Origin: Acetatifactor muris
Lineage (GTDB): Bacteria; Bacillota; Clostridia; Lachnospirales; Lachnospiraceae
Assembly (NCBI RefSeq): GCF_024623325.1
Contig: NZ_JANJZD010000012.1
Location: 62,001-126,000 of the forward strand
Length of the DNA stretch: 64,000 bases
Reading direction: 5' to 3'
The position numbers were made by a program, and so were the translations under genes. Below, piece after piece: positions 26,210 through 34,170 of this stretch. Numbering within the stretch: the first letter of the stretch is position 1; every line of letters begins with the position of its first letter. Below the pieces are notes generated by a model. The model had not been told where the DNA came from. It was given only the letters and a program-made list of their open reading frames with translations, and ran no database searches.

Positions 26210-29200
26210 AACACGCCCTCATCCGGTCTTCAAGATGTCTGCCCATTTCTTTCATCTGCACAGGCTTTGCCTTGCATACTTTTCTGTCATAGGTATAGAG
26301 ACCGTTAGTCTCATCCTCCACATCGCTGAGCTGGGTATAAATGCAGCCGCAGACACCCTTTGGGATATTGTCCATAACCATCTCCCCATACAGCGCTCTG
26401 ATTCTGGCTGTCAGTTCCTGACTGTCCGCACATTCTCCGTAACCGAACTGATTGTATTTCGCATAGTAATGATTCGGTATGCGATAAGAATAACCGCCGC
26501 ATTCCGAGATAAGCACAGGCCGTTCCGGCTTCTCAGGAATCATCAGCTTTCTGAAATAAATGTGCTGGCTGTCAAAGTCACTTTTGCTGACAGGGAACCA
26601 GCCGGAAGCTGTGTCATACAGTCTTGTTGGGTCCAGAGCCCTGGCCCTGTCATATATGGCATCTCCGTCAAACTGTCCCCAGCCCTCGTTGAACAGCGTG
26701 TAAGCGATGACACTGGGATGACTTTGCAGATGCCGGATGGTCGCTTCCATGTGCCGGACAAAAAAGTCTCTGCGCTTTTTCCTTCCCCACAGTCTGCCGT
26801 TTCCTTTTTGAAAGATGCCGATGGTGGGGAGAGCCGTGTCCTTTATCCAGGAATAGAGGCCGCTGTTCACCATGTCCTGCATGACCAGCATTCCATGGAC
26901 ATCACAGTAATAATAGAAGCATTCCGGTTCAATTTTAATATGCTTTCTCAGAAGATTAAAGCCCAGCTCTTTCATGCGGAGAATATCCTGCTGATAGTCT
27001 TCTTCCCTGGCCGGGAGATAGATACCGTCGCAGAAATACCCCTGATCCAGGACACCGTGCAGGAAAATCGGTTCGCCGTTCAGACATATTCGGGGTATCC
27101 CGTTCAGCATTCTGGTCTCCACGGTGCGGAGGCCGAAATAGGAGGACACGATATCTTCGCCCATGGTGACTGTAATGTCATACAGACAGGGATGCTCGGG
27201 GCTCCACAATACCGGCTGATAGGTGCTGCCGTCTGCCAGCTGCAGCTGACTGAGATTGATTTCCAGCTCCTGGTTCTGGGTCCGCACACTGTAGAGGCTG
27301 CCGTTGTGGAGCTTGACGGTGACGGAGATTCCTCCCGGTTTTGGCGGGGGATCCTGCTGTGGGAAGGCTTCCTGCCCTGTAATGCCTTTCGACTGTGCGT
27401 CCGTGGTTGGACCGGCTTTCTGCTGCAGCGTGGCAGAGGCAGATTGCCTGAGCGGTTCACCGATGTGTGGAATATCTGCATTGTCATGAGAAGAAACAGC
27501 AGTATCCGCACTGCTTCTGACATGGATATGTACTTTCTCTGTGTCTGCAGTGATATCCAGCCCTGTGATATATACTTCCGGCACATACTCCAGCCATACA
27601 TTCTGCCAGATGCCGCTTACCGGCGTGTACCACATACCACCCCGGGCTTTCCGCTGCTTTCCGTAGGGATAGCGGGGAGAAAGGGCATCTGTGGCCTTTA
27701 CCAGAAGCTGATTCTCACCTTCCTGCATTGCATTGGTAATATCGAAGGAAAACGGCAGATAACCACCCTCATGCTTTCCCAGATAAAGACCGTTCAGGTA
27801 TACCTCCGCAATTTGGTCTACCGCGCCGAAGTGAAGGATAAGCCGTCTGCCCTTTTCTGCGGGAGGCAGGATAAATTTTCTGACATATTCCAGATGTCTT
27901 CCGATTGGCCCCTGATAACCGGACAGCAGAGACTGGGGCGGAAAGGGAATCAGGATTTCCTTTCCGTTCAGAGTCCATTTTCCGTTCAGGCTGCGGAAAC
28001 TGGTCCGGCGCATCCGGGGACGGGGATAACCGGCCCAGATTTCTTCTGTCTGTGTGCTGCTTTCGGCATTGATATTCCTGCGGTCTGTATTTTGCGGTTC
28101 AGTTTCCTGACACTTTGGCAGAAGCCCGATGCTGGTAAGCAATTCCCTGCCGGACTGACTGAGCAGGAGATGATGGCCGTTTCTCATCATCCGGAAAATC
28201 AACCACAGCAGTATCAGCAATCCCGCCGCAACTGCAAAGGCAGCAGCGTAAATATTCCGGTTTGGCAGGAAAGAAGCGGTGCCGTCAGAATTGATAATCT
28301 GTTCGGCATCGCACAGAACTGCCGCACCGACTGCCGGTCCCAGAATGCCGGGCACCAACACCTGACCTATGATGCGGATTCCCTGAAAACGGCCGGCTTT
28401 CCCTTCCGGGATATGACTTCGTATCATGGCGCCAAAAACGGCCATTCCCGTCAGGTATCCGGTCATCATGAGGAGGGAACCGATAAAGACAACAGCTGTG
28501 CTCCTGCCCGTGTAAAGAAGGATGTAACCGGCCATAAGCAGACAGACGGCGGGAATTACGGAGGATTTGAACCCCAGAAGGTCGAAAAGTCTGCCGTAAA
28601 ATGCGGTGATAACGGCGGCCATTACAATGGCGGGGGCCATTATCAGGACATAATCGGTCATCCCCAGTGTCTTTTCATAATATAAAATCAAATAGGGCAT
28701 GAAAATATTGATGGAGACGCCAAAGACCGCAAAAGCGCCTATAATGGCGTAGAGAAGAGGATTTTCACGCACTACAGAAGGGCGAAAGCTGTAGAAAAGA
28801 TTTTCGCGGAAGCCGGCTTTGTCTTCCGGCAGAAGCAGGTTCTTTTCATCAATAAGAAAAAATCCGGACACGCCGATGAGCGTGACGGCGATACCGACGA
28901 TGAGATAAATGGCAGTCCAGCTTTCCGCCTTGTCCAGATCAAAGACGGAAAAACCGCCGAAAACCACCAGGATGGCAACGAGAGGCATCATGGAATTGAC
29001 GCCTTCTATTTTGCCCCGGTTGGAACTGTCGCCCCAGTCCGTCATCCAGGCGTTAAAGGAGGCATCGTTGGCAGAGGAACCCAGAAAAGTCATGACGCAG
29101 TCCAGGATTATCACCAGAGTGATGCCCAGAGATGCGGCCTGCAGGGCATTTCCGGCCAGAGGAGTCAGAAGGTCCATGCGCAGGAAGGCAAAGGCCAGGA

Positions 29201-29465
29201 TGGAGATACCCCAGGCAAGATATCCGCCGCAGATAAAGCCTTTGCGTCTGCCAAGATAATCCGTCAGTGCACCCATGAATATGGTGGTGACTGTGGCGGC
29301 CACGGAGCTTGCACCTACCATCAGAGAAATGTCCGCCGCAGAGGCGTGGAACATCTTGTAGATGAATACGTTGAAATACATATTTTCAACTACCCAGGCC
29401 ACCTGACCTATGAGGCTGAAAATTACCAGTGCCGTCCAGAATTTGCCATTGAAACGCTTCTCCAT
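26187..29465 (-). CDS. Fusion of an MFS sugar transporter and a GH2 glycoside hydrolase
   Basis: One uninterrupted 1092-residue frame from ATG 29465 (MEKRFNGKFWTALVIFSL). Residues 1 to about 455 are a 12-helix MFS transporter (MGALTDYLGRRKGFICGG motif between helices 2 and 3). A hydrophilic linker (about 460-500) leads into a GH2 enzyme: sugar-binding domain (FILPPAEKGRRLILHFGAVD, EVYLNGLYLGKHEGGYLPF), Ig-like domain, and TIM-barrel with acid/base Glu in FNEGWGQFDGD and nucleophile in VLISECGGYSYR. The Ig-like region carries a ~50-residue low-complexity insertion. No signal peptide precedes GH2, so it should sit on the cytoplasmic face and hydrolyse the glycoside as it enters. Confidence 0.9.
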   Translation of the reverse strand: MEKRFNGKFWTALVIFSLIGQVAWVVENMYFNVFIYKMFHASAADISLMVGASSVAATVTTIFMGALTDYLGRRKGFICGGYLAWGISILAFAFLRMDLLTPLAGNALQAASLGITLVIILDCVMTFLGSSANDASFNAWMTDWGDSSNRGKIEGVNSMMPLVAILVVFGGFSVFDLDKAESWTAIYLIVGIAVTLIGVSGFFLIDEKNLLLPEDKAGFRENLFYSFRPSVVRENPLLYAIIGAFAVFGVSINIFMPYLILYYEKTLGMTDYVLIMAPAIVMAAVITAFYGRLFDLLGFKSSVIPAVCLLMAGYILLYTGRSTAVVFIGSLLMMTGYLTGMAVFGAMIRSHIPEGKAGRFQGIRIIGQVLVPGILGPAVGAAVLCDAEQIINSDGTASFLPNRNIYAAAFAVAAGLLILLWLIFRMMRNGHHLLLSQSGRELLTSIGLLPKCQETEPQNTDRRNINAESSTQTEEIWAGYPRPRMRRTSFRSLNGKWTLNGKEILIPFPPQSLLSGYQGPIGRHLEYVRKFILPPAEKGRRLILHFGAVDQIAEVYLNGLYLGKHEGGYLPFSFDITNAMQEGENQLLVKATDALSPRYPYGKQRKARGGMWYTPVSGIWQNVWLEYVPEVYITGLDITADTEKVHIHVRSSADTAVSSHDNADIPHIGEPLRQSASATLQQKAGPTTDAQSKGITGQEAFPQQDPPPKPGGISVTVKLHNGSLYSVRTQNQELEINLSQLQLADGSTYQPVLWSPEHPCLYDITVTMGEDIVSSYFGLRTVETRMLNGIPRICLNGEPIFLHGVLDQGYFCDGIYLPAREEDYQQDILRMKELGFNLLRKHIKIEPECFYYYCDVHGMLVMQDMVNSGLYSWIKDTALPTIGIFQKGNGRLWGRKKRRDFFVRHMEATIRHLQSHPSVIAYTLFNEGWGQFDGDAIYDRARALDPTRLYDTASGWFPVSKSDFDSQHIYFRKLMIPEKPERPVLISECGGYSYRIPNHYYAKYNQFGYGECADSQELTARIRALYGEMVMDNIPKGVCGCIYTQLSDVEDETNGLYTYDRKVCKAKPVQMKEMGRHLEDRMRACYENIMEK

Positions 29466-29516
29466 TATACCGCCTGTCCCTTTCTGTGAGTCAACTGTGG
29501 CTGTGATATCCTCACC

Positions 29517-29546
29517 AGTATAGCAGGTTCTAAGGGGCATTGCCAG
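29517..29546 (-). promoter_or_regulatory. Promoter of the MFS-GH2/MATE operon
   Basis: On the minus strand, -10 TATACT (29517-29522) is preceded by an extended TGC (29523-29525), with -35 CTGGCA at 29541-29546 and an 18-bp spacer. Transcription would start near 29510, about 45 nt before the ATG at 29465. Confidence 0.5.
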
Positions 29547-29584
29547 AGTTAAATTCCGCGTTTGATTCACAAAGGTCGGGGTCT

Positions 29585-29735
29585 CTGCAATGGCTGCCAG
29601 GGTGTGCCGCCAGGGGCCGGGATTCCTGCAATGGCAGACAGGGTCCTGTCACCAGAGTCCGGACTTGCTGCAATGACTTACAGGGGGCCTGTTGCTAATG
29701 TCCAGATTCCTGCGGCAGGTCAGGGGGAAAGCAAA
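29585..29735 (+). repeat. Degenerate ~41-nt tandem repeat array upstream of element A
   Basis: CTGCAATG or its variant begins at 29585, 29626, 29668 and 29710, giving steps of 41, 42 and 42. Each unit also has a CCGG/CCAGA and an ACAGGG block (for example CCAGAGTCCGGACTTGCTGC, then ACAGGGGGCC). The copies are heavily diverged. The period is not a multiple of three and no good frame runs through, so it is not coding. The reverse complement of the array at 30305-30440 shows the same pattern. Confidence 0.6.
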
Positions 29736-29740
29736 GGGAC

Positions 29741-29912
29741 GGCAGAGGAGGCCGGTGGTTCTTTCCTCGGCGGGGTAACGCGCCGGTAAACTAAGCCTCA
29801 ACTTCGACTAAAGCGCGAAAGTACCGCGCTTAAGTCTGCGTAGAGGCTGGATTTTACCTCTGCTAAGAGCACCCCTTGGTGCTTTCGGAAAGAGCCACCG
29901 GCCTCCTCTGCC
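29741..29912 (+). ncRNA. Structured element A (~172 nt), probable structured RNA
   Basis: The ends form a 26-bp stem (29741-29766 with 29887-29912) whose only irregularity is a possible G-U pair. Inside are nested helices GCCTC/GAGGC (29795-29799, 29843-29847), GACT/AGTC (29806-29809, 29833-29836), AGCGCG/CGCGCT closing loop AAAGTAC (29812-29830), and a separate hairpin AGCACC/GGTGCT (29868-29883). Element B, inverted at 30103-30274, has the same layout and the same unpaired blocks (GGGTAACGCGCCG, CTCTGCTAAG), but the stems have different sequences that still pair. That pattern points to conserved RNA or single-strand structure. I cannot match it to a named family. Confidence 0.72.
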
Positions 29913-30102
29913 TGTTTCTCTGCAGTTTAAACTGGCCTGGGACAGATATGGACGATTTCTTTTATGGCTGGCATGGCTCATGAGGGTCCAGTGCCTGATG
30001 TAGATATAGACTAAACTTTCTGGCATGTTTTGTGAAGTTTCAGTCTTCTGCGGCCATAAATTGGTCTGCGCTATTACACACTAAAACACGCGGAAAGACA
30101 GG

Positions 30103-30274
30103 CGGAGAAGGGGTGGAGGTTCTTTCCGACAGCACCCAAGGGGTGCCCTTAGCAGAGATGAAATCCACTGCCTACTGAAACTTGGGAGCGGTACTTTCGC
30201 TCCTTAGTTTCTGTTGGCAGTTAGTTCATCGGCGCGTTACCCCTGCCGAGGAAAGAACCTCCACCCCTTCTCCG
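30103..30274 (-). ncRNA. Structured element B (~172 nt), inverted diverged copy of element A
   Basis: Read on the minus strand, a perfect 25-bp terminal stem (30250-30274 with 30103-30127) encloses CTGCC/GGCAG (30168-30172, 30216-30220), AAACT/AGTTT (30178-30182, 30206-30210) and GGAGCG/CGCTCC (30185-30190, 30198-30203). All correspond to helices of element A with changed but still complementary bases. Loop AAAGTAC, the GGGTAACGCGCCG block and CTCTGCTAAG are shared with A. Homology extends outward to AAGGGACG before the stem. The 190-bp spacer between A and B shows nothing I can name. Confidence 0.72.
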
Positions 30275-30304
30275 ACGTCCCTTCGCTTTAGGAAAAAGGT
30301 CTTT

Positions 30305-30440
30305 GCTGGTCCTTGCGGAAAAACCGGCTCTGGCGGAAGCCCCCTGCTGGTCCTTGCGGAAAACCCGGCTTTGGCGGAAGCCCCCTGCTGGTCCTGGCAG
30401 GAATCCTGGACCTGGCGGAAGCCCCCCTGGTCCTGGCAGG
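30305..30440 (-). repeat. ~41-nt tandem repeat array upstream (minus sense) of element B
   Basis: GCTGGTCC recurs at 30305, 30346 and 30387, and CTGGTCC again at 30427, steps of 41, 41 and about 39. The first two units are nearly identical (GCTGGTCCTTGCGGAAAA, then GGCGGAAGCCCCCT). Reverse-complemented, the unit shares CCAGAG-CCGG and CAGGGGGC blocks with the array at 29585-29735. Read in the sense of its own element, each array therefore precedes the structured element, and the whole region is one inverted duplication. Confidence 0.7.
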
Positions 30441-30506
30441 AGGCTCCATCTCTTGTGAACGAAACATGAATTTTCTGTGCAAAATATGGAATATGACAGG
30501 AGAACG

Positions 30507-30515
30507 TGGTATAAT
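30507..30515 (+). promoter_or_regulatory. Extended -10 promoter of the MoxR/vWA operon
   Basis: TGG followed by TATAAT (30510-30515) is a consensus extended -10. The sequence 17 bp upstream (TGGAAT) is a poor -35. The leader to ATG 30548 would be about 26 nt and contains the ribosome site TGGAGGAGAG. Confidence 0.5.
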
Positions 30516-30547
30516 TTTGAACAATAAAACTATGGAGGAGAGAAGCC

Positions 30548-31660
30548 ATGGAACAGGAATTCATTAAGCCCCCGGTAGAGGTAAGATACAGAGAAGAACT
30601 GGAGGCGCTGAAAAATACGGACACAGGAAATAAGCCGGAGAGCTGGCAGATGTCTCCGAAAGCGGTGCGGACATTCATTCTGGGAAGCTCGAAACCGGTG
30701 GTTTACGCAGGAAAAGAATACCACATAGAGAAAAAATACTTCGGCAACGATGCCCTGGTGGAACGATGTATTGTGACTTTGGCAGGCAACCGGGGACTGA
30801 TGCTGGTAGGAGAGCCGGGAACGGCCAAAACCATGCTGTCGGAGCTGCTGTCCGCCGCCATCAGCGGGGTGAGCACCAATACCATCCAGGGAACCGCCGG
30901 CACCACGGAAGATATGATAAAATATTCATGGAATTATGCACTGCTTCTGGCGAAGGGGCCCAGCAGGGAAGCCCTTGTGCCATCCCCGCTCTACATAGGC
31001 ATGGAGAAGGGAATTCTGACCAGATTCGAGGAGATCACCAGGACCCCGGCGGAGATTCAGGACAGCCTGATCAGTGTGCTCAGCGATAAAGTGCTGAATG
31101 TGCCGGAGCTGGGAGACAGCGGTTTCCTTTTTGCCAGACCGGGTTTCAATGTCATCGGCACCGCCAACACCAGAGACAAGGGTGTCAATGAGATGAGCAG
31201 CGCTTTGAAGAGACGTTTCAACTTCGAGACGGTAATGCCTGTAAGAGAAGCGGCCATGGAGAAGCAGATTATTATGAACGAAGTCAATAAACTTGCTGCA
31301 GAGAGTCATATTGCCGTGGAGGCTGACGAGGATGTGGCAGAGATTCTGGCGTCCACCTATCATGAGCTGCGGGAAGGTGTATCTTCTTACGGGCACCGAA
31401 TTGATAAGCCGTCCTCGGTGATGAGTACGGCGGAGGCCGTGTCTGTGTATTATCAGGCCATGATTACAGGCTATTATTACGGGGACGGGACATTAAGCAT
31501 GGACAGTCTGGTTCAGAATCTGGTAGGAGCCGTGTCCAAAGAGAACAAGGATGACCTGGAAAAGGTAAAAGGATATTTCAATACGGTAATCAGAGACAAG
31601 AGCAGCAAAGAAGGTGGCTTATGGAAAGAATATTACGAAGCGAGAAAATGGCTGAGATAA
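30548..31660 (+). CDS. MoxR-type AAA+ ATPase (YehL-like)
   Basis: A 370-residue ATPase starting MEQEFIKPPVEVRYREEL. Walker A is VGEPGTAKT (about 88-95), Walker B ILTRFEEITRTP, sensor 1 VIGTANTRDKG, and an arginine-finger region SSALKRRFNFE follows. MoxR ATPases act as chaperone-like remodelers together with vWA-domain partners; one lies at 34714. With the genes at 31621, 34714, 35838 and 39277 this reproduces the gene set of E. coli yehL, yehM, yehP, yehQ and yehI. It is the first gene of the operon. Its stop overlaps the next gene by 40 bp. Confidence 0.93.
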   Translation: MEQEFIKPPVEVRYREELEALKNTDTGNKPESWQMSPKAVRTFILGSSKPVVYAGKEYHIEKKYFGNDALVERCIVTLAGNRGLMLVGEPGTAKTMLSELLSAAISGVSTNTIQGTAGTTEDMIKYSWNYALLLAKGPSREALVPSPLYIGMEKGILTRFEEITRTPAEIQDSLISVLSDKVLNVPELGDSGFLFARPGFNVIGTANTRDKGVNEMSSALKRRFNFETVMPVREAAMEKQIIMNEVNKLAAESHIAVEADEDVAEILASTYHELREGVSSYGHRIDKPSSVMSTAEAVSVYYQAMITGYYYGDGTLSMDSLVQNLVGAVSKENKDDLEKVKGYFNTVIRDKSSKEGGLWKEYYEARKWLR

Positions 31661-34134
31661 TCCTTCTCCCTGTCCGCCATCACAGTCCTGCCTGCGCTTA
31701 TCATATCAGCCGGACCATTGAAAAGATCCTGCCTTCCGTTATCCTTGTGGAGGGACCGGAAAATGCCGGGCCGCTGATTCCGGTGATGGTGCACGAGGAG
31801 ACGAAAGCGCCCTTTGCCATCTATTATTCCTATCATGACGAGTCGGGAGTGCTTTCGGAGGAGAAGGAACGATACAAATGCTATTATCCCTTTCTGGATT
31901 ACTCGCCGGAGCTGGCGGCGCTGCGGGAAGGGAAAAAGTACGGGATTGACACGGCATTTATTGATCTGTCCTACGGAGATATTCTTGCGGCCTCTCAGGC
32001 GGGCAAGGGCCTGCTGAAGGAGGAAGAGGAGAAAAGCAATTATAACGATGATTATCTGCTTTCCCGGAATGAATATTTGAAGCGGCTCTGTGAGAAGGCG
32101 GGGCTTCGCAGCTTTGACGAATTCTGGGAGAAATATTTTGAGTTGAACGGGCTGGCGGAGGAAAGCGAAAAATGGTTCGATAATCTGCTGACCTACTGTG
32201 CTCTGGCCAGGGAGAACACGCCGGAAGAATCTCTGGAGGAGGAAGGCTGTCTGGCCAGAGAGCGGTTCATGGCGGAGCGGATTCGGGAGTATGCCAGCCG
32301 GAAGGCGGGGACGGAAGAGATTGTTCTGGTGGTGACGGGGGGCTTTCATACGCCGGGCCTGCGGACTCTGCTGGGCGGGCAGACGGACGGTGCGGTGATA
32401 ATGGCCTGTGGGAAAGCAGGCGGAAATGCCGGCTCGGACAGCGTCATTGCGGAGAACCGCTCTTCTGGGCAGGAAAAAAGCAGGAAAGCAGGCAAAAAAT
32501 CCGGAAAAGAGGGGAGGAAGGAGGCAAATTCGCCGTCAGGCAGAGTTCCGGCGAAGGACCAGGGCGTCTACCTGATGCCCTATTCCATGGAGGCGGCGGA
32601 TGCGTTGAACGGTTATGCCAGCGGAATGCCCTTCCCCGGTTTTTATCAGAAAATATGGGCGGGGATACCGGAATCGGATACGCCCTATAAAGATGCGGTT
32701 CTGGATTTGATTGTCTCATCCGGCAAGGAGACCAGGCGGAAGGAAGGCTATCTCTCCACTTACGACGAAATCTGCGCCTGTTCTATGGCGGACGGACTTG
32801 CGGGCCTGCGGGGCAAGCGGGAGCCGGGGGCCTATGAGCTTCTGGATGCTGTGCTGGCCTCCTTTGTAAAAGGGGAATACACCATTGCCACGGATACGCC
32901 GCTGCGGATTCTGCGGAAGCAGATGACAGGCCGGGCTGTGGGAGCATTGTGCAGCCAGGCGGATGTGCCGCCTGTTATACATGATTTTGAGGCCCAGTGC
33001 AGGAAATTTGGCATCAAGACAGGCTCTACCCTGGAGGCGGAATCCACACTGTCCATTTTTTCCAATAAGAAGCACAGACTGCAAAGTATGTTCTATCACA
33101 GAATGGTGTGGCTGAATACCACCTTTGCCAGGAAAATAAAGGGACCCAACCTGCAGCTGAAAAAGGACAGAAATCTCATGCGGGAAATCTGGAAATATAA
33201 ATGGAGCGCTCAGGTGAATTCCTCTCTGATCGAGGTGTCCGTCTACGGGGCCACCATAGAGGAGGCCGCCATCAGCCTGGTGCGGGAGGAATTGAAAAAG
33301 GACCTGGGGGCGAAGGAGAGCGTGCTTCTGCTGACAAGGGTCTTCGAGATGGGACTTCGGGAGCAGATGCAGGCGGTTTATGACAGAGTTCACGAGCAGA
33401 TGATGGGGGACACGGATTTCTACTCTCTGGCTGAGGCAGTGCGGTCGCTGCTGATGATGGAGGAGCTGGGCCCCTTGTACGGGACGAAGCTGGAATTCGA
33501 AAGTCTGATTCATTTGGGCTGCCGGAAAATGATTACGCTTCTTCCTTCCATGACGGGAATCAAGGACGAGGACCTGAACGGGTGCATGAATGCTCTGAAG
33601 CTTCTGTATCAGATTACCGGGCGGGACGAAGCCGCGTACGGACAGGAGAGAGAGAGCTACTTTGCGGTGCTGGAGAAGATGACTTATGACAGTGGGATTC
33701 ATGCGGGACTGAACGGATGTATTCAGGGCATTCTGTACGGAAGCGGAAGAGAGACTGCGGAAGCGGTGGAGAATGCCTGCCGGGGGTATCTCAGCGGTAC
33801 GAAGGAACAGTTGATTCACACGGCGCAGTTTTTCAAGGGATTGTTTTTTACAGCCAGGGACCTGGTATTTATCGGGGATACGTTCATCCGGATGCTGGAT
33901 GAATTTTACGGCCGGGTGACGGAGGAAGAGTTCATGGAGCTTCTGCCGGAGCTTCGCATGGCATTTACCTATTTCACGCCCAGAGAGACGGATAAGATTG
34001 CCGCAGCGGCGGCAGGCCTTCACGGAAAGGGCGGGAAGGACATTCTGGAGAGGACGGAGGTCTATCCCGACTGGTATGCATATGGAAAAGAGACGGATGA
34101 GTATGTGAAGGCAAGGATGGAGTCAGTAAATTAA
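31621..34134 (+). CDS. DUF5682-family protein (YehM-like) of the MoxR/vWA operon
   Basis: Up to 837 residues. ATG 31621 has AAGGTGG 5 bp upstream; ATG 31648 (MAEIILLPVRHHSPACAYH) lies right at the conserved start of the family and is an alternative. Conserved pieces are PVRHHSPAC, VILVEGPENA, FIDLSYGD and VVTGGFHTPGL, then a long helical C-terminal half. The His and Glu positions in the first motifs suggest a metal or catalytic site, but no reaction is established. A Lys/Gly/Ser-rich insertion lies at about 280-310. In MoxR/vWA systems this large protein is a core partner of the ATPase. Confidence 0.85.
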   Translation: MERILRSEKMAEIILLPVRHHSPACAYHISRTIEKILPSVILVEGPENAGPLIPVMVHEETKAPFAIYYSYHDESGVLSEEKERYKCYYPFLDYSPELAALREGKKYGIDTAFIDLSYGDILAASQAGKGLLKEEEEKSNYNDDYLLSRNEYLKRLCEKAGLRSFDEFWEKYFELNGLAEESEKWFDNLLTYCALARENTPEESLEEEGCLARERFMAERIREYASRKAGTEEIVLVVTGGFHTPGLRTLLGGQTDGAVIMACGKAGGNAGSDSVIAENRSSGQEKSRKAGKKSGKEGRKEANSPSGRVPAKDQGVYLMPYSMEAADALNGYASGMPFPGFYQKIWAGIPESDTPYKDAVLDLIVSSGKETRRKEGYLSTYDEICACSMADGLAGLRGKREPGAYELLDAVLASFVKGEYTIATDTPLRILRKQMTGRAVGALCSQADVPPVIHDFEAQCRKFGIKTGSTLEAESTLSIFSNKKHRLQSMFYHRMVWLNTTFARKIKGPNLQLKKDRNLMREIWKYKWSAQVNSSLIEVSVYGATIEEAAISLVREELKKDLGAKESVLLLTRVFEMGLREQMQAVYDRVHEQMMGDTDFYSLAEAVRSLLMMEELGPLYGTKLEFESLIHLGCRKMITLLPSMTGIKDEDLNGCMNALKLLYQITGRDEAAYGQERESYFAVLEKMTYDSGIHAGLNGCIQGILYGSGRETAEAVENACRGYLSGTKEQLIHTAQFFKGLFFTARDLVFIGDTFIRMLDEFYGRVTEEEFMELLPELRMAFTYFTPRETDKIAAAAAGLHGKGGKDILERTEVYPDWYAYGKETDEYVKARMESVN

Positions 34135-34170
34135 GGTATGTAAAATGAAGTGTGGAAGGTGGGTTTTATT

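Noticed and set aside
26235..28685. Plus-strand open frame of 816 codons
   Set aside because: It is antisense to the GH2 and MFS parts of the fusion gene, which have intact motifs; no recognisable domain or ribosome site.
29741..30274. MITE pair with terminal inverted repeats
   Set aside because: The terminal arms differ between the two copies while matching within each copy. A shared transposase would keep arm sequence, so conserved structure is the better reading; I do not exclude mobility.
29585..30440. CRISPR array
   Set aside because: The ~41-nt units are contiguous and degenerate, with no unique spacers of constant length between short identical repeats, and no cas gene is present.
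30182..30678. Short open frames on both strands across the 41-nt repeats and element B
   Set aside because: The repeat step is not a multiple of three, the translations are arbitrary Pro/Arg- or Trp/Ser-rich strings, and the helices explain the sequence better.
32716..34023. Minus-strand open frame of 435 codons, and similar long minus frames at 39703-41433 and 41590-43215
   Set aside because: All lie opposite well-supported genes of the MoxR/vWA operon and show biased shadow composition.
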